Part shown: in pieces, positions 51,508 through 60,511 of the stretch
How the letters are laid out: each line of letters starts with the position of its first letter
How positions within the stretch are numbered: position 1 is the first letter of the stretch
Assembly: GCA_049889355.1 (NCBI GenBank)
Contig: JBMHDN010000030.1
Location: 1-64,000, forward strand
Direction: 5' to 3'
Source of the DNA: JBMHDN01 sp049889355
Lineage (GTDB): Bacteria > Pseudomonadota > Alphaproteobacteria > Puniceispirillales > Puniceispirillaceae
Length of the DNA: 64,000 nucleotides
Notes under the pieces: generated by a model
The model's database searches: none
What the model was told of the DNA's origin: nothing
The model's input: the letters and a program-made list of their open reading frames with translations, nothing else
Position numbers and translations under genes: made by a program

Positions 51508-54500
51508 ATGCCAAAACAACCATCCATGCGTCTGACATCTGATGCGGCGCGTATCGATTCTGCCAAGCTGGTACAATTCACCTTTGATGGCAAAAGCTAT
51601 CTGGGTCATGCTGGTGATACGCTGGCCTCTGCGCTGATTGCCAATGGCGTTCATCTGGTCGGGCGTTCGTTTAAATATCACCGCCCGCGCGGGATTATTG
51701 CCGCTGGTTCAGAAGAGCCAAATGCGCTGGTGCGTGTGGGCACAGGCGGCGAGGTTGAGCCGAATTTACGTGCGACTCAGGTTGAGATTTTTGACGGGCT
51801 GGTCGCTGAATCACAAAACCGCTTCCCAAGTCTGAAAGTTGATTTCGGGGCGATTAACAGCCTGCTCGGCCGGTTTTTCCCAGCTGGTTTCTATTATAAG
51901 ACCTTTATGTGGCCTGCCAGTTTCTGGATGACCTACGAGCATATCATCCGCAAAGCAGCCGGTCTGGGCCGTGTGGCAGATGACCATAATGACCCGGCAC
52001 GTTATGAGCATATGAATGCCCATTGCGAGCTGTTGATTGTCGGTGGGGGCCTCACCGGTCTGATGGCCGCAAAAACCGCTGCCAATAGCGGTGTGCGTGT
52101 GATGCTGGTCGATGAGCAGAATGAAATGGGAGGCTGGCTGCTCAGCCGTCCTGATCTGAAAATCGATGGCATGCCAGCGATGGAGTGGGTGGCCCAAACC
52201 CGCGCCGCACTTGCTGCGAATGATCGGGTGACGTTGATGACGCGCACCACCGTCTTTGGCTATATGGACCATAATTTCATCACCATGGCTGAGCGGGTGA
52301 GCGATCATATGGCAGACAAGCCAGCCCATTTGCCGCGCCAGCGTGTCTGGAAAGTGCGGGCTGAAAAAGTCATTCTGGCCACTGGGGCGATTGAACGCCC
52401 GCTGGTCTTTGGTGGCAATGACCTACCAGGGGTCATGCTGGCCTCTGCCGCCCAGAGCTATGTTGCCCGCTATGCCAGCCTGCCTGGCAATCGCGCGGTG
52501 GTGATGACCAATAATGATGACGCCTATCGCAGTGCCCTGACATTGCATGAAGCCGGATGTTATGTGCGCGCGATTGTGGATGTACGCAGCAATCCTAGCG
52601 GGGCATTGGTCGAGGCAGCACGCGATGCCGGCATCACCGTGATGGCAGGCCATGCTGTAACGGGCGCTTATGGCACCTTGCGTGTCGGCCGAGTTGAGGT
52701 CTGCGCGATCAATGCGGCAGGCGATGATGTTATCGCTGAGCCAGATTATATTGATTGTGATTTGATGGTGATGTCAGGCGGGCTGAGCCCGGTTGTGCAT
52801 CTGCATTCGCAAGCCCGCGGCAAGCTGAGCTGGGATGAAGAGACATTGTGTTTCCGCCCAAGTACGACACATGAAGCTGAGATATCAGTTGGTTCTGCCA
52901 ATGGCCAGTTTGATATGGCAAAAGGTCTGGCAGAAGCGGTGAATGCAAGCGTTCAGATGCTGGGCGAGATGGGCATTGAGATATCAGCCCCTGCCCTGCC
53001 AAGCCTGTCAGATGCCGCCCAGAATTGGGCACCAATGGCAGTTTGGAAGGTCCCGACTGGCAAATTGCCAGGTCAGGGCCCGAAAGCCTTTGTTGATTAT
53101 CAAAATGATGTGACTGCCTCTGATATCCAGCTGGCGGTGCGTGAAGGCTATCATTCAGTCGAGCATGTGAAGCGCTATACCACCACCGGCATGGCCACTG
53201 ATCAAGGCAAGACAAGCAATATCAATGCGCTTGGTATTTTGTCCAATCAGCTGGATAAAGAGATTCCGGCGGTCGGTACAACCACTTTTAGGATGCCCTA
53301 TACACCAACCAGTATCGGGGCCATCGCCGGGCGTGATATTAAAGGGCTGTTTGACCCTGTGCGGCTGACCCGTATGGATAGCTGGCACCGTCAGGCCGGG
53401 GCCAAGTTTGAACATGTCGGCCAGTGGATGCGTGCCTGGTATTACCCGCAAGAGGGCGAAGATTTCCAGAGCACGGTTAACCGTGAAGTCAAAGCGGTAC
53501 GGACTACTGCAGGTCTGTTGGATGCTTCAACCTTGGGTAAGATTGATGTGCGCGGGCCAGATGCAGCTGAGTTTCTGAACCGCATTTACACCAATGCTTT
53601 TGGCAAGCTGGCGATTGGCAAATGCCGCTATGGCCTGATGTTGAAAGATGATGGCATGGTGATGGATGATGGGGTCACCACCCGTCTGGCAGAAGATCAT
53701 TTCCATATGACGACCACCACCGGCGGGGCAGCCCGCGTGCTGGATTGGTTGGAAGAATTCTCGCAGACAGAATGGCCTGAGCTGAAGGTGTATTTCTCGT
53801 CAGTGACAGAGCAATGGTCTGTGGCCTCGCTGAATGGCCCGAATGCCCGCAAGATTTTACAAGCAGTGGGCACTGATATTGATTTATCAGATGCCGCCTT
53901 CCCGTTCATGTCGATGCGTGAAGGTCATGTATGTGGTATTCCCGCGCGTGTCTTCCGGATTTCATTTACCGGTGATTTGGCCTATGAAATCAATGTGCCA
54001 GCACGTTATGGTCTGGCCTTGTGGACAGCCCTGATGAAAGCTGGCAAAGAACATGGCCTCACCCCTTATGGCACTGAAGCGATGCATGTGCTGCGGGCAG
54101 AAAAAGGCTTTATCATTGTCGGCCAGGAAACAGATGGCACGGTGAACCCGCTTGATTTGGGCATGGATTGGATTGTGTCCAAGAAAAAGCCTGATTTTAT
54201 CGGCAAGCGTGCGCTTGAACGGGTATCGATGGCTGACCCGAACCGCAAGCAGCTGGTTGGGTTGCGCACTATTGACCCGAAACGGGTGATCCCAGAAGGG
54301 GCGCATGCGGTGCTGGATCCAAACCAGCCTGCCCCGATGGAGATGCTGGGTCAGGTAACCTCGTCTTACTGGTCACCTAATCTGGGTCACTCTATTGCGA
54401 TGGCCTTGCTGAAAGGCGGACATGCGATGAAAGGCCAGCGTGTGTGGCTGCCGATGATCGATGGCAGCGCGCCGATTGAAGCTGAGATTTGCGATACCGT

Positions 54501-54537
54501 ATTTTTTGACGCCAAGGGAGACCGTATCAATGGCTGA
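51508..54537 (+). CDS. soxA: Sarcosine oxidase subunit alpha
   Basis: A subunit of about 1009 residues, standard length. A ferredoxin-like N-terminal part (FDGKSYLGHAGDTLASALIANG, KYHRPRGI) precedes an NAD-binding Rossmann domain (LLIVGGGLTGLMAAKTAANSG). The C-terminal GcvT-type folate domain carries methyl groups to tetrahydrofolate. AGGAGG at 51497-51503 favours the ATG at 51508 over that at 51505. The last eight bases overlap soxG, implying translational coupling. Confidence 0.96.
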   Translation: MPKQPSMRLTSDAARIDSAKLVQFTFDGKSYLGHAGDTLASALIANGVHLVGRSFKYHRPRGIIAAGSEEPNALVRVGTGGEVEPNLRATQVEIFDGLVAESQNRFPSLKVDFGAINSLLGRFFPAGFYYKTFMWPASFWMTYEHIIRKAAGLGRVADDHNDPARYEHMNAHCELLIVGGGLTGLMAAKTAANSGVRVMLVDEQNEMGGWLLSRPDLKIDGMPAMEWVAQTRAALAANDRVTLMTRTTVFGYMDHNFITMAERVSDHMADKPAHLPRQRVWKVRAEKVILATGAIERPLVFGGNDLPGVMLASAAQSYVARYASLPGNRAVVMTNNDDAYRSALTLHEAGCYVRAIVDVRSNPSGALVEAARDAGITVMAGHAVTGAYGTLRVGRVEVCAINAAGDDVIAEPDYIDCDLMVMSGGLSPVVHLHSQARGKLSWDEETLCFRPSTTHEAEISVGSANGQFDMAKGLAEAVNASVQMLGEMGIEISAPALPSLSDAAQNWAPMAVWKVPTGKLPGQGPKAFVDYQNDVTASDIQLAVREGYHSVEHVKRYTTTGMATDQGKTSNINALGILSNQLDKEIPAVGTTTFRMPYTPTSIGAIAGRDIKGLFDPVRLTRMDSWHRQAGAKFEHVGQWMRAWYYPQEGEDFQSTVNREVKAVRTTAGLLDASTLGKIDVRGPDAAEFLNRIYTNAFGKLAIGKCRYGLMLKDDGMVMDDGVTTRLAEDHFHMTTTTGGAARVLDWLEEFSQTEWPELKVYFSSVTEQWSVASLNGPNARKILQAVGTDIDLSDAAFPFMSMREGHVCGIPARVFRISFTGDLAYEINVPARYGLALWTALMKAGKEHGLTPYGTEAMHVLRAEKGFIIVGQETDGTVNPLDLGMDWIVSKKKPDFIGKRALERVSMADPNRKQLVGLRTIDPKRVIPEGAHAVLDPNQPAPMEMLGQVTSSYWSPNLGHSIAMALLKGGHAMKGQRVWLPMIDGSAPIEAEICDTVFFDAKGDRING

Positions 54538-55144
54538 TGATCACGCACTGACAAAATATATGGTCAATGGCCATAGCGCCTTTAGCCCGTTAAACCCTGT
54601 GTCCATGCCCAATCCGGACGGCGGGCCAGCTGGGCTAGCGATCGCAGAGATGGCACATCTGGGCAAGCTTAGCCTGCGCGGTGATGGTGAGGTGATGGCC
54701 AAAATCGGTCAGGCGGCCGGTTGCGGTGCACCCACAGAAAACCTGTCTTTCATGCGCAAAGGTGAGCGGCTGATGGCGGCGGTTGGCCCAGATGAAGCGA
54801 TGTTGCTGGTCGAAGCGGGGGCAGAAGCCAGCCTGGCCGCGGTGCTGGAAAATGCCATTGCCGGTCATCATGGCGCGGTGGTGGATATAACAGACGCGCT
54901 CTGTGCCTTGCATCTAACAGGTGATAAGGTGCGCTGGGTACTGGCCAAGGGCTGTGCGCTGGATTTGCATAACGATATTTTTGTTGCGGGCATGTGCGCC
55001 CAGACCATGTTGAGCCATGCTGGCGTGACCCTGATTTGTGAAGGGGTGGATGATTTCATCCTGATTTGCCGGACCAGCTTTGCCAGCTATGTGCTGGACT
55101 GGCTGTGTGATGCGGCAACAGATGTCGGTGTCGAGGTCGCCTGA
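54530..55144 (+). CDS. soxG: Sarcosine oxidase subunit gamma
   Basis: The gamma subunit (204 residues) holds the complex together and has a GcvT-like fold without catalytic role. Features include LGKLSLRGDGEVMAKI and VDITDALCALHLTGDKVRWVLAKGCALDL. The start at 54530 overlaps the soxA stop and has AAGGGAG upstream; a longer frame from 54461 lies within soxA. It ends the soxBDAG operon and is followed by a strong terminator shared with the convergent MttB-like gene. Confidence 0.94.
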   Translation: MADDHALTKYMVNGHSAFSPLNPVSMPNPDGGPAGLAIAEMAHLGKLSLRGDGEVMAKIGQAAGCGAPTENLSFMRKGERLMAAVGPDEAMLLVEAGAEASLAAVLENAIAGHHGAVVDITDALCALHLTGDKVRWVLAKGCALDLHNDIFVAGMCAQTMLSHAGVTLICEGVDDFILICRTSFASYVLDWLCDAATDVGVEVA

Positions 55145-55169
55145 GCCTCATAGCTTGACAATTGAGATC

Positions 55170-55200
55170 AAAAAAGCCGGGTCATCTGCCCGGCTTTTTT
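55170..55200 (+). terminator. Bidirectional terminator between soxG and MttB-like gene
   Basis: AAAAAAGCCGGG (55170-55181) pairs perfectly with CCCGGCTTTTTT (55189-55200) around a seven-base loop. The symmetric A and T runs serve both converging operons. Confidence 0.93.
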
Positions 55201-55213
55201 ATTAATATGATGT

Positions 55214-55247
55214 CGGTATCTCTTAGAATTCGGTATCTCTTAGAATT
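55214..55247. repeat. 17-bp tandem duplication across MttB-like stop codon
   Basis: CGGTATCTCTTAGAATT occurs twice end to end (55214-55230 and 55231-55247) with no mismatch. The stop codon and the last two codons of the MttB-like gene are in the second copy, so the gene end was duplicated without changing the protein. Confidence 0.94.
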
Positions 55248-56787
55248 CAGTGTCTGGCAGCTCTTCATTGCGCTTGGCAATAAAGGCACGCAAAGCTTCG
55301 TCAATCGCCGGATCCAATTCAGGGGCTTCATAGGCAGCCAGCATATCTTTGGCACGCTGGCGGGCACGGGCCTCTGATTCAACAGAGCCTTCAGATGACC
55401 ATTGCTCGTAAGTGGCATAATCAGCCATAGAAGAGCGCCAGAAGGCGGTTTCGAAATTGGCCTGTGTGTGGGTAGCCCCCAAGAAATGCTGACCAGGGCC
55501 TGTTTCACGCAGCGCGTCCAAAGCCAGACCATTATCAGACACATCAATCCCAGAGACCATAGATGGCATCATGGAAAGCTGATCTGCATCCAGCAGCAGC
55601 TTGGCATAATCAGCCACCAGTCCACCTTCCATCCAACCCGCTGAATGGAGCGCGAAATTCACCCCGCCCATCACTGTTGGCAAAAGCGTATGGGCTGATT
55701 CATAAGCAGCTTGTGCATCAGCTGTCTTGGCCGCGGTGAGCGAGCCGCCAGAGCGGAAAGGCACGCCCAGACGACGGGCCAGTTTCGAGCAGCCATACAG
55801 CACTTTGGCTGGTTCAGGTGTGCCAAAAGTTGGGGCGCCTGTCTGCATCGAGATAGAGCTGGCAAAGCTGCCAAAGACAATCGGTGCACCTGGATTAACC
55901 GCTTGTGAAAAGGCGATACCAGACATCGCCTCTGCTAGGGTTTGTGTCAATGTCCCCGCCACTGATACAGGCGACATTGCCCCGGCCAGAATAAATGGCG
56001 AGAGGACAGTAGCCTGACCATTGCGGGCATAGACTTTGAGCGCGCCCAGCATGGTGTCATCCCAGGTCATCGGCGAGTTCGCGTTAATCAGCGAGGTGGT
56101 CACACAATTCGGGCCGACAAAATCTTCCCCAAAGACTATCTTGGCCATATCCACCGTGTCTTGCGCGCGTGATGGGGCGGTGACAGATCCCATGAAAGGC
56201 TTATCTGAATAGCGGATATGGGTATAGACCATCTCTAAATGACGCTTGGTCACAGGCAAATCCACAGGCTCACAGACAGTCCCGCCTGAGTGATGCAGAC
56301 CTGGCAGCATATAGATCAGTTTCACAAAATTGCGGAAATCCTCAATTTCAGCATAACGGCGCTCACCATTCAAATCCCGCACGAAAGGCGGGCCATAGAC
56401 CGGTGCAAAGACCAGATTATTGCCGCCAATTTCAACATTGCGGCTGGTATTGCGGGCATGCTGGGTAAAGCTGGATGGGGCGGTTTCGCACATTTTGCGG
56501 GCCAGACCCTTTGGGAAATGCACCCGCTCACCTTGCACATCACAGCCAATATTGCGCAGGATATCCAGTGCTTCTGGATCATCACGGAAATCAATCCCGA
56601 TCTCTTCAAGCACGGTTTCAGCATTGGCTTCGATCAGCTCAGCGGCTTCATCATGCATGATATCAACCGGCGGGACATTGCGCGTGATAAAGGCCAGCGA
56701 TTCCTGCGAGGCTGAGCCTCTGGCTTGCCTGCGGGCATCTCTGCCACCACCGCGGCGGCTGCGTCTTTCTGTTGTCTGCTCAGACAT
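55240..56787 (-). CDS. MttB-family (trimethylamine/betaine methyltransferase-like) protein
   Basis: A 515-residue member of the MttB superfamily, non-pyrrolysine branch: the frame runs through without an in-frame amber codon. FRDDPEALDILRNIGC, GGTVCEPVDLP and the barrel motifs near GGVNFALHSAGWMEGGL support the call. Relatives such as MtgB demethylate glycine betaine to a corrinoid protein. No corrinoid partner is visible here. The N-terminus is Arg/Gly rich. It follows the DMGDH-like gene by 26 bases on the same strand. Possible substrates are betaine, proline betaine or a similar quaternary amine. Confidence 0.9.
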   Translation of the reverse strand: MSEQTTERRSRRGGGRDARRQARGSASQESLAFITRNVPPVDIMHDEAAELIEANAETVLEEIGIDFRDDPEALDILRNIGCDVQGERVHFPKGLARKMCETAPSSFTQHARNTSRNVEIGGNNLVFAPVYGPPFVRDLNGERRYAEIEDFRNFVKLIYMLPGLHHSGGTVCEPVDLPVTKRHLEMVYTHIRYSDKPFMGSVTAPSRAQDTVDMAKIVFGEDFVGPNCVTTSLINANSPMTWDDTMLGALKVYARNGQATVLSPFILAGAMSPVSVAGTLTQTLAEAMSGIAFSQAVNPGAPIVFGSFASSISMQTGAPTFGTPEPAKVLYGCSKLARRLGVPFRSGGSLTAAKTADAQAAYESAHTLLPTVMGGVNFALHSAGWMEGGLVADYAKLLLDADQLSMMPSMVSGIDVSDNGLALDALRETGPGQHFLGATHTQANFETAFWRSSMADYATYEQWSSEGSVESEARARQRAKDMLAAYEAPELDPAIDEALRAFIAKRNEELPDTEF

Positions 56788-56813
56788 AGGCGTTATTCCT
56801 TATTCGTCTTAAT

Positions 56814-59249
56814 TTACGCGCGTAGCCGGTCGTTATTCGGATCAAACGGGCTCTCTTCAATCACCTCAGCGACATAGCGTTTGCCCAGAATATCAATCTC
56901 AACCTTGGTGCCGATCTCAGCCAGTTCAGGCTTGAGCATGGCAAGGGCCATGGAATAACCCACTCGGAAGCCATAACCACCTGAGGTCGCACGGCCCACC
57001 AGTTCACCATTCAGGTAAAGCGGATTGCCACCAATTGGATCGGCATCCTCTGTATCGTGAATTTTCAGCGTGACAAAGCTGTTGGTAAAGCCTTTTTCCT
57101 GCCAAGCGGCCAGGCCATCACGGCCAATGAAATCTTCTTTTTGCATCTGCACAAAGCGATCCAGCCCTGATTCAAAGGCCGCATATTCAATGCTCATCTC
57201 AGTGCCGACCATACGGTAGGATTTTTCCAGACGCATTGCATCCATCGCGCGGATACCAAATGGCTTGAGCCCCAAATCAGCACCAGCTTTGAATAACGCA
57301 TCAAAAATATGGTTCTGATATTCAATTGGATGGTGCAATTCCCAGCCCAATTCACCGACGAAATTGACTCGCATCGCCAGAGAGGGGGCCAGACCCACAT
57401 CAATCTGCTGGCCAGTCAGCCATTTAAAGTTCTCATTGCTGAGGTCAGTTAAGGTCAGGCGCGAGAGCAGGTCGCGTGATTTTGGCCCAGCCAGCACCAG
57501 CACACCCATTGAATTGGTCAAATCGGTGAAAGAGACAGAGCGATCATCTGGCATATGCTTTTTGATCCAGTCATGATCCAGACGCTGAGCCGCGCCTGCT
57601 GAGACCACATAAAAGCTGTCTGCGCTCTCACGCATGATGGTGAATTCAGAATGCACGCCGCCACGCGGGGCCAGCGCATGAGCCAGGATAATCCGGCCGA
57701 CTTTCTTTGGCAGCTTATTGGCGATCAGCTTTTCTAAGAAGGCTTCTGCACCCGGGCCTTCGATACGCGCCTTGGCAAAGGCAGACATATCCAACAAACC
57801 AACATTTTCAGTTGTGTTCTTGACTTCATTGCCGACATGTTCAAACCAGTTTGAACGGCGGAATGACCAGTGATCTTCTTGTGCGACACCGTCTGGGGCA
57901 AACCAGTTTGCCCGCTCCCAGCCAAATTTCTGGCCAAAGACTGCGCCCATATCTTTGAGCCGCTCATAACAAGGGGCGGTGCGTAATGGCCGTGCCGCTT
58001 CACGTTCTTCATCCGGATAATGGATGGTGAAGACATTGGCATAGGCCTCTTCATTCTTTTCTTTCAGATAGCTCTTGGTCGCAAAGCTGCCAAAACGCCG
58101 CGGGTCTACCCCGTTCATATCAATGGTTGGCTCGCCTTCAACAATCCATTCTGCCAGCTGCCAGCCAGCACCACCAGCAGCTGTGATCCCAAAGCTATGG
58201 CCTTCATTCAGCCAGAAATTCGGCAAATCCCAGGCTGGGCCGACAATCGGGCTGCCATCTGGTGTATAGGCAATCGCGCCATTATAGACTTTCTTCACGC
58301 CGACTTCGCCAAAAGCAGGGACACGGGCAATGGCGGATTCAATATGCGGCATGAGACGTTCCAGATCTTCCTGGAACAGCTCATATTCGCTCTCCTCATC
58401 TGGGCCATCAAAATAGCATACTGGCGCGCCCACTTCGTAAGGGCCAAGCAGCAAGCCGCCATTTTCCTCGCGCATATACCAGCTGCCGTCAGATTCGCGC
58501 AGCACGCCCATCTCTGGCAGGCCTTTTTCCTGGCGTTCTTGAATAGCTGGATGCGGTTCTGTCACAATATATTGGTGTTCAACTGGAATAACCGGAATAT
58601 CAAGGCCAACCATCTCGCCTGTCTTACGGGCAAAATTACCCGTGGCTGAGACAATATGCTCGCAAGTGATCTCGCCTTTATCGGTGACCACCTTCCACTC
58701 GCCAGATTCAGTGTGGCTGATAGAGAGCACGGTGGTGTTGCGGTAAATCTCGGCGCCATTATCACGCGCGCCTTTGGCCAGTGCTTGTGTCAAATCTGCT
58801 GGCTGGATATAGCCATCCCATGGGTGGCGGATAGCCCCGATAAGCCCTTCAGGCTGAGCCAGTGGCCAGATATCCACCACCTCTTCAGGGGTCAGGGTTT
58901 CAACTTCGACGCCGATGGTTTCAGCGACACCGCGATATTGCAGATATTCATCCATCCGGTCCTGATTGGTGGCCAGACGAATATTAGAGACACGAGACAG
59001 ACCTGCATATTGGCCTGTTTCTTCTTCGAGCCGGCCATAAAGATCCACAGAATATTTGTGAATCTGGCCTACAGAATAGGACATATTGAACAAAGGCAGC
59101 AGACCGGCCGCATGCCATGTTGAGCCTGATGTCAGCTCTTTGCGTTCAATCAGCACCACATCTGACCAGCCTTTTTTGGCCAGATGATACAAGGTGCTGA
59201 CCCCAACAACACCGCCACCAATCACAACTACACGTGCATGCGTCTTCAT
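56814..59249 (-). CDS. Dimethylglycine dehydrogenase-like FAD/GcvT protein
   Basis: An 811-residue fusion of an N-terminal FAD-dependent oxidoreductase (VVVIGGGVVGVSTLYHLAKKG) and a C-terminal GcvT-type tetrahydrofolate domain. GSTWHAAGLLP contains the His that covalently binds FAD in dimethylglycine dehydrogenase. It probably oxidises an N-methyl glycine derivative and passes formaldehyde to folate; related proteins also act on sarcosine. A strong GGAGGA precedes the start. It is the first gene of the operon with the MttB-like gene and convergent with soxBDAG. Confidence 0.92.
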   Translation of the reverse strand: MKTHARVVVIGGGVVGVSTLYHLAKKGWSDVVLIERKELTSGSTWHAAGLLPLFNMSYSVGQIHKYSVDLYGRLEEETGQYAGLSRVSNIRLATNQDRMDEYLQYRGVAETIGVEVETLTPEEVVDIWPLAQPEGLIGAIRHPWDGYIQPADLTQALAKGARDNGAEIYRNTTVLSISHTESGEWKVVTDKGEITCEHIVSATGNFARKTGEMVGLDIPVIPVEHQYIVTEPHPAIQERQEKGLPEMGVLRESDGSWYMREENGGLLLGPYEVGAPVCYFDGPDEESEYELFQEDLERLMPHIESAIARVPAFGEVGVKKVYNGAIAYTPDGSPIVGPAWDLPNFWLNEGHSFGITAAGGAGWQLAEWIVEGEPTIDMNGVDPRRFGSFATKSYLKEKNEEAYANVFTIHYPDEEREAARPLRTAPCYERLKDMGAVFGQKFGWERANWFAPDGVAQEDHWSFRRSNWFEHVGNEVKNTTENVGLLDMSAFAKARIEGPGAEAFLEKLIANKLPKKVGRIILAHALAPRGGVHSEFTIMRESADSFYVVSAGAAQRLDHDWIKKHMPDDRSVSFTDLTNSMGVLVLAGPKSRDLLSRLTLTDLSNENFKWLTGQQIDVGLAPSLAMRVNFVGELGWELHHPIEYQNHIFDALFKAGADLGLKPFGIRAMDAMRLEKSYRMVGTEMSIEYAAFESGLDRFVQMQKEDFIGRDGLAAWQEKGFTNSFVTLKIHDTEDADPIGGNPLYLNGELVGRATSGGYGFRVGYSMALAMLKPELAEIGTKVEIDILGKRYVAEVIEESPFDPNNDRLRA

Positions 59250-59295
59250 TTTATTCCTCCGTGAGGCTGTCTATCGCCAAGCTTCATCTGCCAAA

Positions 59296-59337
59296 GACTA
59301 TTTTTCAGCGACTATTTTTTGGCGACCATTTTTTCAT
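59296..59337. repeat. 14-bp tandem repeat, three units
   Basis: Three direct 14-bp units (59296-59309, 59310-59323, 59324-59337) of pattern GACTATTTTTYRGC, with the third diverged. They lie in the 280-base gap between the DMGDH-like start codon and pdxH, about 50 bases upstream of the DMGDH-like gene. Confidence 0.85.
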
Positions 59338-59490
59338 TTGGACTGAAACATGTGCCAGACCAATCAATAAAAACAGCGGAAAACTGTAGCGTGAATAAAT
59401 CAGAATCCGAGAGGTGCTATCTGCCCTGATCCGACCACCTTTTGACAAAATCAGGCAGATAGGAACAGAAGAGCCGAAAAGCAGAAAAGC

Positions 59491-59522
59491 AAAAGCGAAT
59501 GGTCGTTTGAAAAACCGCTTTT
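59491..59522 (-). terminator. Weak terminator-like stem after pdxH
   Basis: AAAAGCG (59491-59497) and CGCTTTT (59516-59522) form a 7-bp stem eight bases beyond the pdxH stop on the minus strand, followed by interrupted T runs. Confidence 0.35.
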
Positions 59523-59529
59523 AAAACCG

Positions 59530-60168
59530 TTATGGATTTAAACGGGTTGCTGACCAGACCCCAGCGTCATTTTTCTTGAAAACAAAGCGGTCATGCAGGC
59601 GATAGGCCCCATCTGCCCAGAATTCAATTTCTGCTGGCTGGATGATAAAGCCGCCCCAATGTGGCGGGCGCGGTACATTGTCATCTGGATAGAGATTTTC
59701 ATAATGTGCGACCGAAGCGGCTAAATCAGCGCGTTTTGCCAGTGGCTCGGATTGTTGAGAGGCCCAGGCGCCAATCCGGCTGCCCCGTGCGCGGCTGTTG
59801 AAATAAGCATCAGACTGGGCATCGCTGGCTTTTGTCACATGACCGGTGATGCGGATTTGACGGCGCAAGGACTTCCAGTGAAAGACGCCTGCTGCTTTGC
59901 CTGTTGCCAGCAATTCGCCTGATTTGCGGCTGTTATAATTGGTGAAAAAGATAAAGCCTTGTGGGGTTACCTCGCGCAGCAGGACCATCCGCACTGAAGG
60001 CATGCCATCAGCATTGACAGAAGCGAGTGCCATCGCGTCTGGATCATTGATTTCAGCTGTTTTTGCCTCTGCCATCCATTGGCTGAAAAGCGTAAAGGGA
60101 TCTGCCTCTAATCTGTCCATATGAAGCGGGCTCTGATGGGCGTCTTTGGCTGAATCAGTGTTGGTCAT
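59530..60168 (-). CDS. pdxH: Pyridoxamine/pyridoxine 5'-phosphate oxidase
   Basis: PdxH oxidises pyridoxine or pyridoxamine 5'-phosphate to PLP using FMN and oxygen. The 212-residue protein has SVRMVLLREV, FFTNYNSRKSGEL, HWKSLRRQIRITG and the C-terminal WADGAYRLHDRFVF, all standard. AAAGGAA precedes the start at 60168 (MTNTDS); a longer frame to 60306 adds residues with no family match. The product PLP is used by the desulfurase and aminotransferase in this window. Confidence 0.97.
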   Translation of the reverse strand: MTNTDSAKDAHQSPLHMDRLEADPFTLFSQWMAEAKTAEINDPDAMALASVNADGMPSVRMVLLREVTPQGFIFFTNYNSRKSGELLATGKAAGVFHWKSLRRQIRITGHVTKASDAQSDAYFNSRARGSRIGAWASQQSEPLAKRADLAASVAHYENLYPDDNVPRPPHWGGFIIQPAEIEFWADGAYRLHDRFVFKKNDAGVWSATRLNP

Positions 60169-60511
60169 CTCTGCTTTTCCTTTGGTGAGTGAACAGGCAA
60201 ATAAGGCATGTGCCATGATGCGATTTACATAATTTGGGTCATCTGGTGATAGCTGGCAAGCGTCGCAAGACAAAAAGCCAAGCGTCGCGAGACAAAAAGC
60301 ATCCATCCATCTATGAACAAGATAAAGAGATCAGATGCCGGTTTTGGCCTAAATGGTCTCAATTTCGCCACATAGATATGCCAGATATAGATATGACAAA
60401 GTAAAAATTGCAGTGAAAGGTGAATCGCCGTAAGGTGAGACCCATAAACAGAGAACAATCAATTATCGCCTTAAATAAAGGTGATAAGGCGGTGCTGGAA
60501 GGAGAGATATC
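60169..60511. other. Divergent intergenic region with 22-bp duplication
   Basis: A 343-base space between pdxH and the glycine-zipper gene, with no gene of its own. It holds the 22-bp duplication (60257-60300), two ATAGATATG copies (60372, 60387) and a stem ATCGCCTTA/TAAGGCGGT (60465-60493) that ends seven bases before the AAGGAGAG ribosome site of the next gene and might affect its translation. Confidence 0.6.
60257..60300. repeat. 22-bp tandem duplication upstream of pdxH
   Basis: A 22-bp unit beginning CAAGCGTCGC occurs twice end to end (60257-60278 and 60279-60300) with one base change (A to G at its 11th position). Confidence 0.92.

Noticed and set aside
55240..56787. Pyrrolysine-type MttB
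   Set aside because: There is no in-frame amber codon in the gene, and no pyl genes are present, so a non-pyrrolysine homologue fits better.
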